Below are positions 33,251-39,001 of a stretch of DNA of 39,001 nucleotides, one piece after another. Numbering within the stretch: position 1 is the stretch's first letter; each line of letters begins with the position of its first letter. The stretch is from Bacteroidales bacterium. GTDB lineage: Bacteria > Bacteroidota > Bacteroidia > Bacteroidales > G3-4614. The translations under genes were made by a program, and so were the position numbers. The DNA lies in contig JAFYPQ010000046.1 of the NCBI GenBank assembly GCA_017559955.1, positions 1 through 39,001 on the forward strand, read 5' to 3'. Under the pieces are notes generated by a model, which ran no database searches, was not told the origin of the DNA, and was given only the letters and a program-made list of their open reading frames with translations.

Positions 33251-33258
33251 CAAAATTA
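33251..33258 (-). promoter_or_regulatory. -7 promoter element of the transporter gene
   Basis: The minus strand reads TAATTTTG, an exact TAnnTTTG match, 72 bases before the start codon. Confidence 0.5.
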
Positions 33259-33304
33259 ATTATAATTAATGATATGATGACAATTTTAAACAAAATAATT
33301 TATG

Positions 33305-33312
33305 TAATTTTG
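33305..33312 (+). promoter_or_regulatory. -7 promoter element of the metallophosphoesterase gene
   Basis: TAATTTTG on the plus strand, 24 bases before the ATG. The -33 region is A/T-rich without a clear TTG. Confidence 0.5.
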
Positions 33313-33335
33313 ATGCAATAAAAAACATTATTTAT

Positions 33336-34529
33336 ATGAGAGTTTCTTTAGTGTTATCGATAGCTCTTTTGGTAATTAATATAATATCCGATATATATAT
33401 TGTTAAACAAATTCCGAAGCGATTTCGTAATATCGCTTTACGCTCTGTCCTTTGGAGCGTAAATACGATAATTTACATACTTTTTGTTGTGTTTGTTTGG
33501 CTTATATACATAAAAAATACGCAACTCATAAGCAAGAATATCGAGTTCGTAGTATTTTTGTTTTTCCTTATTTTAATACCTAAAATAGTTTTCTTGTTAA
33601 TATCCTCTGCCGATTATTTGATAAAATTCTTTACAAAAAAACGTAGATATATTTTTACTGTAGCGGCAACGATAATATCTCTATTACTTATTGTTCTTCT
33701 GATTTATGGAATGGTGGTAGGACGAAAGCGTTTGGTGTGTAATAGAATAGAATTGGAATCTCCGCTTCTGCCAAAAGAGTTTGACGGGTTAAAAATAGTT
33801 CAACTCTCCGATTTGCACCTTAAAAGTCTTTATGGCGATACAACATTTATTGCCGAATTGGTTGGCGAGGTAAATTCTTTTAATCCCGATATCGTATGTA
33901 TAACAGGCGATTTGGTTACATTCTCAGCCGACGAACTTTTGTTCTATAAACAACAACTCTCTCGATTAAAAGCAAAGGAGGGAATATATTCTGTATTGGG
34001 AAATCACGACTACGGAGATTATGTAAATTGGAGAACACCGGACGAAAAACAAAATAACATACAAAATCTCAAGACCTATCAGGCGGAGTTAGGGTGGACA
34101 ATGTTAAACAATGATAGTAAGTCTATAATTAGAGGGAATGATACCATAATGGTAATAGGAGTAGAGAATTGGGGAAATCCGCCATTTCCAAGGTATGGAA
34201 ATTTAAAAGAAGCATACAAAACTCTTACCGATAAAAAATACAAAATATTACTATCGCACAATCCTGAGCATTGGCAACAGGTAATAGACGATACCAATAT
34301 CAATCTAACACTATCAGGGCATACTCACGCAATGCAACTAAAACTATCATTCGGAGAAAAACAATTCTCATTAGCTTCGTTAAGAGGAGAGTGGTGGAGC
34401 GGATTATATAGATGCGGTGAACAATCGCTGTATGTGAATGACGGAATAGGATGTACGCTTTTTTCGTTCCGATTTGGAGCATATCCCGAAATAACATTAA
34501 TAACAATTAAGACTCAAGACAATGAATAA
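33336..34529 (+). CDS. Membrane metallophosphoesterase (calcineurin-like)
   Basis: A 397-residue protein with four predicted membrane helices (about 5-22, 37-59, 68-90, 107-126) and a C-terminal phosphoesterase domain. Metal-binding motifs run in order: SDLHL (Asp159, His161), GDLV (Asp192), GNHD (Asn223, His224), LSHNPEHW and SGHTHAMQ. Spacing fits the YaeI/LpxG-like membrane-linked calcineurin family. YaeI cleaves phosphodiesters and related proteins act on UDP-2,3-diacylglucosamine, so a lipid substrate is plausible but unproven. The final 8 bases overlap the start of the FolK-like gene, showing coupled translation. Confidence 0.9.
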   Translation: MRVSLVLSIALLVINIISDIYIVKQIPKRFRNIALRSVLWSVNTIIYILFVVFVWLIYIKNTQLISKNIEFVVFLFFLILIPKIVFLLISSADYLIKFFTKKRRYIFTVAATIISLLLIVLLIYGMVVGRKRLVCNRIELESPLLPKEFDGLKIVQLSDLHLKSLYGDTTFIAELVGEVNSFNPDIVCITGDLVTFSADELLFYKQQLSRLKAKEGIYSVLGNHDYGDYVNWRTPDEKQNNIQNLKTYQAELGWTMLNNDSKSIIRGNDTIMVIGVENWGNPPFPRYGNLKEAYKTLTDKKYKILLSHNPEHWQQVIDDTNINLTLSGHTHAMQLKLSFGEKQFSLASLRGEWWSGLYRCGEQSLYVNDGIGCTLFSFRFGAYPEITLITIKTQDNE

Positions 34530-34911
34530 AGCAATAATAGGAATAGGTTCGAATTTAGAAGATGCTAAGCAAAGGGTAGAGGAGTGTTGTAAAGATGTAT
34601 TGTCTATGGTTGATGAGGCAAAGTTTTCCTCAATTTACGAAACCGAAGCTGTCGGTTCTATACCACAACCTAACTATTATAACTGTGTCGGAGTGCTGGC
34701 AACATCGCAAACATTCGAAGAATTAAAACAAAAGCTCAAAGATTATGAGCGTCTTGCGGGTCGTTTGCCCGAACATAAGAGCGAGGGTAAGGTAATAATA
34801 GACATAGATATTGTGGTTTGGAACACCGATGTAATAAAATCTACCGACCTGTCTCGCTCCTATATGACAATAGGAATGGATGAGTTGAATATCTCAGCAT
34901 CCGGGTTTTAG
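34522..34911 (+). CDS. Short, divergent FolK-like (HPPK-family) protein
   Basis: A 129-residue protein resembling 6-hydroxymethyl-dihydropterin pyrophosphokinase: IGIGSNLEDA at the start, SSIYETEAVGSIPQPNYYN, the Arg of GRLPEHK, and the metal-binding IDIDIV. Compared with E. coli FolK (159 residues) the loop between GR and DID lacks the usual Trp89 and Arg92, reading EHKSEGKVI, and the C-terminal Pro-His element is absent. So it may be a non-catalytic or altered relative rather than the folate enzyme; a canonical FolK elsewhere would support that. It overlaps the phosphoesterase gene by 8 bases; a separate promoter for the next gene begins soon after its stop. Confidence 0.75.
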   Translation: MNKAIIGIGSNLEDAKQRVEECCKDVLSMVDEAKFSSIYETEAVGSIPQPNYYNCVGVLATSQTFEELKQKLKDYERLAGRLPEHKSEGKVIIDIDIVVWNTDVIKSTDLSRSYMTIGMDELNISASGF

Positions 34912-34928
34912 AATTTCTCTAAAAGTAG

Positions 34929-34936
34929 TAAATTTG
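34929..34936 (+). promoter_or_regulatory. -7 promoter element of the tandem ABC ATPase gene
   Basis: TAAATTTG on the plus strand, 20 bases before the ATG at 34956, implying a very short leader. Confidence 0.55.
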
Positions 34937-34955
34937 CAACTTCTAAAAATCTCTT

Positions 34956-36398
34956 ATGAATAAGTTAATATCACTCATACATCCTGTGCCACGTATGCCC
35001 GAGTTTCGATTTAAAACTCCAATAATGTGGAATATAAATTTTGGCGAGCAGTGGGCTGTGGTAGGAGCAAACGGTTCAGGAAAATCGCTATTGGCAAATA
35101 TGATTCAGGGTCGCATTGCACTACGTGATTTAGATGGTAAGATAGAATATAATTTCAGCGAGCCTCTCTTCGAAGCAGTTCGAACAATCTCATTTAAAGA
35201 TATATATACAATGGTAGATGGTACAACAGCCTACTACCAACAACGTTGGCACTCGCAAGATGCCGAAGGGGTTGTAACAGTAAAAGAGATACTGCAACCC
35301 ATAGCCCCAATCGAAGAGATAGAACAACTCTTTGATATGCTTTCACTAACCGATATACTCGATAAGAGCGTAATATTTTTGTCGAGTGGTGAATTGCGTA
35401 AGTTTTTGCTAATAAAGGTAATACTAACACACCCGAAGCTGCTCATAGTCGATAATCCATACATTGGATTAGATGCAGCCTCTCGTGAAAGTTTAAATAC
35501 AATGTTTTCGGCAATGGCGAAACTAAACGGAATGCAACTTCTCTTGTTGCTATCAAACCCTGCCGATCTGCCTGATATCATAACTCACGTAATGCCCATT
35601 AAAGATATGGAGTGTTTGGGCGGAGTAACACGAGAGGAGTTTATAGGCAACGTAGAGTTGCATAAACAATTGTTCAATTATGCCACTACTGAGATAGAAC
35701 TTCCTCGAAAGCGAGTAGAGTCTTCTGTGCATCAAGTAACATTCAGAATGGAAGATGTAAATATAGTATGCGGAACACGCACAATACTTAAAAATATTGA
35801 TTGGGAGGTAAAGAACGGAGAGAAGTGGGCATTGACAGGACCAAACGGCTCGGGCAAAAGTACCCTTTTGAGTTTAGTCTATGCCGATAATCCAAAATCA
35901 TATTCAAATACCCTCTATCTATTTGACCGTAAACGAGGAACAGGCGAAAGCATTTGGGATATAAAATCTCGCATAGGATATGTATCGCCCGAAATGCACC
36001 TCTACTTTATGGAAGATATACCAATGCTTCGCATAGTAGCATCGGGATTTTTCGATTCCATTGGTGTATTCCGTAAATGTACTCCCGAGCAAGAGGCTGA
36101 GGCAATGGAGTGGATAAAATGTTTTGGAATAGAGAATATAGCACACCGTTCTTTCCTTTCGCTATCGTCGGGAGAACAACGCTTGGCACTACTTGCACGG
36201 GCATTCGTAAAAGATCCCGACCTGCTGATATTGGACGAACCTCTGCATGGGTTGGATGTAGCCAATAAAGAGCGAGCGTCAAAAATCATAGAGAGCTTTT
36301 GCGATAGACAAGGCAAAACCCTTGTGTATGTAACGCACTATAAAGGCGAAATACCTCAGGCTGTAACAAATGAGTTTAAACTGATAAAACACCAATAA
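34956..36398 (+). CDS. ModF/PhrA-like tandem ABC ATPase, first site degenerate
   Basis: A 480-residue soluble protein with two ABC nucleotide-binding domains and no membrane segment. NBD1: Walker A GANGSGKS (37-44), signature LSSGE (142-146), Walker B LLIVDN with Asn167 in place of the catalytic Glu, and a switch region LLLSNPADLP lacking His. NBD2: Walker A GPNGSGKS (295-302), signature LSSGEQ (403-408), LLILDEP with Glu428, and switch VTHYKGEIP. The pattern recalls E. coli ModF, named for molybdenum transport by gene position but of unsettled function. Only the site with the NBD2 Walker B seems able to hydrolyse ATP. It is followed after 4 bases by the ABC-F gene. Confidence 0.85.
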   Translation: MNKLISLIHPVPRMPEFRFKTPIMWNINFGEQWAVVGANGSGKSLLANMIQGRIALRDLDGKIEYNFSEPLFEAVRTISFKDIYTMVDGTTAYYQQRWHSQDAEGVVTVKEILQPIAPIEEIEQLFDMLSLTDILDKSVIFLSSGELRKFLLIKVILTHPKLLIVDNPYIGLDAASRESLNTMFSAMAKLNGMQLLLLLSNPADLPDIITHVMPIKDMECLGGVTREEFIGNVELHKQLFNYATTEIELPRKRVESSVHQVTFRMEDVNIVCGTRTILKNIDWEVKNGEKWALTGPNGSGKSTLLSLVYADNPKSYSNTLYLFDRKRGTGESIWDIKSRIGYVSPEMHLYFMEDIPMLRIVASGFFDSIGVFRKCTPEQEAEAMEWIKCFGIENIAHRSFLSLSSGEQRLALLARAFVKDPDLLILDEPLHGLDVANKERASKIIESFCDRQGKTLVYVTHYKGEIPQAVTNEFKLIKHQ

Positions 36399-36402
36399 GT
36401 AA

Positions 36403-38274
36403 GTGATAAGTTATCTTCAAATAGAAAATCTGACCAAGTCGTTTGGAGCAAAAGTGCTATTCGAGAACATATCGTTCGGAGTAGCCGAAAACCAACGCAT
36501 AGCCATAGTGGCAAAAAACGGAACAGGAAAAACCACACTCCTTAATATAATAGCAGGAGAGGAGGATTACGATTCGGGACGAATAACCTTCCGTAACGAT
36601 TTGCGAGTAGGATACCTATCTCAAACCCCCGATTTCCCTAAAGAGTTATCGGTATTGGATGCCTGTATGCGTTCCGATAACGAAATGGCACGCACCGTAG
36701 CAGAGTATGAAAAAGCAATGCTCAATCCCGAAAGTCAAAACCTCGAAGAGGTGTTGGCAAAAATGGATATGCTGAAGGCATGGGATTATGAGTCGAGAGT
36801 AAAACAGATTTTGGGAAAACTTAAAATTCACGATTTCGACCAAAAAATAGGAGAGTTGTCGGGCGGACAGCTAAAACGAGTTGCATTAGCAAATGTTTTG
36901 ATTGGCGAGCCTGACCTATTGATATTAGATGAGCCCACCAATCACCTCGACCTCGAAATGGTAGAGTGGTTAGAAGAGTTCTTAAAACGTGCAGCAGGAG
37001 CATTACTGATGGTAACACACGACCGTTACTTCCTTGACCGTGTATGTACCGATATCATAGAAATCGATGCACTTGGGTTGTATCACTACGAAGGCAACTA
37101 CCAATACTATCTAACAAAACGAGAAGAGCGATTGGCTGTATTTAATGCCGAAACAGCTCGAATGAACAATCTCTATCGCACCGAGTTGGATTGGATGCGA
37201 CGTCAACCACAAGCACGAGCAACAAAAGCAAAATCGAGAATCGACCGCTTCTATGAAATAGAGCAGCGAGCAAAGATGCGACGCGAAGAGCGTAACGTAA
37301 AACTCCAAGTAAAAGCAACCTATTTAGGCTCAAAAATATTTGAAGCAAAATATATATCAAAATCGTTTGGCGACCTCAAAATCCTCGATCAATTCTACTA
37401 CAACTTTGCCCGTTACGAGAAGATGGGTATAGTGGGTAAAAACGGAACAGGAAAATCGACCTTCCTGAAAATGCTTTTGGGAATGGTAAAACCCGACAGT
37501 GGTTCGTTTGATATAGGCGAAACCGTATCGTTCGGATATTACAGTCAAGATGGCTTACAATTCGACGAACAGAAAAAAGTAATAGATGTAGTTCGTGATA
37601 TAGCCGAAGAGATAGATTTAGGCGGAGGCAAAAAAATGTCAGCCTCACAATTCCTTCAACACTTCCTCTTTACACCCGAAACACAATATAATTATGTATA
37701 TAAGTTGAGTGGAGGAGAAAAACGCCGACTATACCTATGTACAGTATTAATGCAAAACCCCAACTTTCTTGTACTCGATGAACCGACAAACGACCTCGAC
37801 ATTGCCACAATGAATGTGTTGGAAGATTACCTATGCTCATTCAAGGGGTGCGTAATAGTAGTATCGCACGACCGCTACTTTATGGACAAAGTTGTAGATC
37901 ACCTATTAGTATTTAATGGCGACGCCAAGATAAAAGACTTCCCTGGTAACTACACCGACTATCGAGAGTGGCGTGAGTTGGAAGAGGAGGAGCAACGCGA
38001 GCAAGCAAAACAGCAAGAAAAAAAGTCAGCACCCAAACCCGCAGTAGAGGAGAAGGAGAAACCACGTAAACTATCATATAAAGAGAAAAAAGAGTTAGAG
38101 GCACTCGAAGTTGAAATCCCACAATTAGAGGAGGAGAAAACAGACATAGAAACACAACTATCATCAGGCACCTTGTCGGGCGAAGAGATAACTAACCTCT
38201 CAAAACGATACGAAGAGCTAACAAACATCATCGACGAAAAAACAATGCGTTGGCTTGAGTTGGAGGAGATTTAA
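36403..38274 (+). CDS. uup: ABC-F ATPase, Uup-like
   Basis: A 623-residue ABC-F protein with two complete ATPase domains: Walker A AKNGTGKT (37-44) and GKNGTGKS (345-352), signatures LSGGQ (152-156) and LSGGEK (435-440), and DEPTNHLD (176-183) and DEPTNDLD (459-466). The linker (about 245-310) is Arg/Lys-rich with RRQPQARATKAKSR, like Uup, and the C-terminus (about 530-620) is a charged coiled coil like the Uup DNA/ribosome-binding tail. ABC-F proteins bind the ribosomal E site; Uup also affects transposon excision. GTG start, 4 bases after the tandem ABC gene. A terminator follows. EttA is less likely because of the coiled-coil tail. Confidence 0.9.
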   Translation: MISYLQIENLTKSFGAKVLFENISFGVAENQRIAIVAKNGTGKTTLLNIIAGEEDYDSGRITFRNDLRVGYLSQTPDFPKELSVLDACMRSDNEMARTVAEYEKAMLNPESQNLEEVLAKMDMLKAWDYESRVKQILGKLKIHDFDQKIGELSGGQLKRVALANVLIGEPDLLILDEPTNHLDLEMVEWLEEFLKRAAGALLMVTHDRYFLDRVCTDIIEIDALGLYHYEGNYQYYLTKREERLAVFNAETARMNNLYRTELDWMRRQPQARATKAKSRIDRFYEIEQRAKMRREERNVKLQVKATYLGSKIFEAKYISKSFGDLKILDQFYYNFARYEKMGIVGKNGTGKSTFLKMLLGMVKPDSGSFDIGETVSFGYYSQDGLQFDEQKKVIDVVRDIAEEIDLGGGKKMSASQFLQHFLFTPETQYNYVYKLSGGEKRRLYLCTVLMQNPNFLVLDEPTNDLDIATMNVLEDYLCSFKGCVIVVSHDRYFMDKVVDHLLVFNGDAKIKDFPGNYTDYREWRELEEEEQREQAKQQEKKSAPKPAVEEKEKPRKLSYKEKKELEALEVEIPQLEEEKTDIETQLSSGTLSGEEITNLSKRYEELTNIIDEKTMRWLELEEI

Positions 38275-38289
38275 GCTCCTCACCCCCAG

Positions 38290-38310
38290 CCCCTCTCCTG
38301 TAGAGAGGGG
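38290..38310. repeat. C/G-rich hairpin of a dispersed type
   Basis: CCCCTCTC (38290-38297) and GAGAGGGG (38303-38310) around a 5-base loop, inside CCCCCAGCCCCTCTCC. The base composition is unlike its neighbours. It precedes the 25-base element with no gap to speak of. Confidence 0.45.
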
Positions 38311-38314
38311 AGCC

Positions 38315-38339
38315 GTAGGGACACACGATCGTGTGTCCG
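38315..38339. repeat. 25-base GTAGGGAC...GTCCG inverted element, copy 2
   Basis: Same outer sequence and length as 18669-18693, but the core is a perfect 20-base palindrome (38319-38338) centred on CGATCG. Confidence 0.65.
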
Positions 38340-38375
38340 TAGTTATGAGGTACAAAGTATTATTTCTTAGAATGT

Positions 38376-38408
38376 CCACAAGGTTCTCACTAACCTTGTG
38401 GCTTTTTT
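38376..38408 (+). terminator. Terminator after the ABC-F gene
   Basis: A perfect 10-bp stem, CCACAAGGTT (38376-38385) with AACCTTGTGG (38392-38401), and a 6-base loop, then a run of six T (38403-38408). Confidence 0.92.
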
Positions 38409-38421
38409 ATAACCTCAAATA

Positions 38422-38457
38422 ACCCTAATGACTTTAATGACCCAATTGACCCTAATA
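38422..38457. repeat. 9-base tandem array, copy 2
   Basis: Four units: accctaatg-actttaatg-acccaattg-accctaata. Same type and orientation as 28070-28105. It fills the space between two terminators. Confidence 0.65.
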
Positions 38458-38458
38458 A

Positions 38459-38485
38459 AAAAGAGGAGCCAATGACTCCTCTTTT
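38459..38485 (-). terminator. Terminator after the PPi-phosphofructokinase gene
   Basis: A perfect 10-bp stem, AAAAGAGGAG (38459-38468) with CTCCTCTTTT (38476-38485), and a 7-base loop. A T-rich end is present on the minus strand; the T-run at 38482-38485 may also serve the plus strand. Confidence 0.85.
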
Positions 38486-38514
38486 CGTGTATATATTATT
38501 TCTAATTGCTGTTA

Positions 38515-38535
38515 TCTAACAACTAAAAACTCAAA
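38515..38535. repeat. Heptamer array just after the PPi-phosphofructokinase stop
   Basis: tctaaca-actaaaa-actcaaa, three 7-base units of the same type as at 933, 18724, 22510 and 26899. It ends 3 bases from the stop codon. Confidence 0.55.
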
Positions 38536-38538
38536 ATA

Positions 38539-39001
<463 letters not shown>

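Overview
The window looks like chromosome from a low-GC member of the Bacteroidales. The evidence is the A+T-rich sequence, the absence of Shine-Dalgarno motifs, promoter -7 elements of the Bacteroidetes form TAnnTTTG (often with TTG/TTTG about 20 bases upstream), several lipoproteins, a PCMD-domain protein beside an outer-membrane barrel, a C-terminal type IX secretion-like tail, and the order purH-mreB-mreC-mreD-PBP2-rodA. The genus cannot be fixed from the sequence alone. I see no insertion sequence, prophage, CRISPR array, defence island or biosynthetic cluster; most of the window is core metabolism and cell-envelope genes.

Layout. 1-321 is the 3' end of a UDP-glucose 6-dehydrogenase gene. 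390-764 holds tRNA-Tyr, tRNA-Gly and tRNA-Arg on the minus strand, with terminator hairpins between them. 951-8147 (minus) is a purH plus rod-shape/elongasome operon. 8338-11074 (minus) carries a U32 peptidase-family hydroxylation protein and a MetA-type homoserine acyltransferase. 11095-13096 (minus) is an outer-membrane barrel and PCMD lipoprotein pair. 13307-16332 (minus) has prs, a cytoplasmic GH13 amylase and a Dabb-domain protein. 16450-18574 (plus) has an MltF-like lytic transglycosylase and a DUF3332 lipoprotein. 18814-22395 (minus) has serB and a patatin/beta-barrel protein. 22511-26815 (minus) is a 1434-residue M60-family metalloprotease with lectin-like repeats. 27035-27892 is a coiled-coil lipoprotein. 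28115-31428 (minus) is ribE-purM-acidic protein-rsmI. 31506-33179 is an AspT/YidE-type transporter. 33336-38274 (plus) has a membrane metallophosphoesterase, a short divergent FolK-like protein, a ModF-like tandem ABC ATPase and an Uup-like ABC-F protein. The window ends inside a PPi-dependent phosphofructokinase gene (minus).

Themes. MreBCD, PBP2 and RodA together build the lateral cell wall, and the lytic transglycosylase acts on the same polymer. The M60 protease, patatin-barrel protein and PCMD/barrel pair face the outside and fit a host-associated or glycan-rich habitat. PurH, PurM and Prs belong to purine/PRPP metabolism.

The most unusual signal is not in the genes. At least seven gene-end or intergenic sites carry short arrays of degenerate 7-base units (ACTAACA, ATTAGGA and GCTATCA types), two carry 9-base arrays (ACCTTAAAG/ACCCTAATG type), and two carry a 25-base element with fixed GTAGGGAC...GTCCG ends around a variable core. 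Several arrays sit on or a few bases after stop codons. Other points worth a check are a FolK-like protein lacking usual catalytic residues, a tandem ABC protein whose first site has lost the catalytic Glu and switch His, and Glu111 in MetA, which predicts acetyl-CoA rather than succinyl-CoA use.
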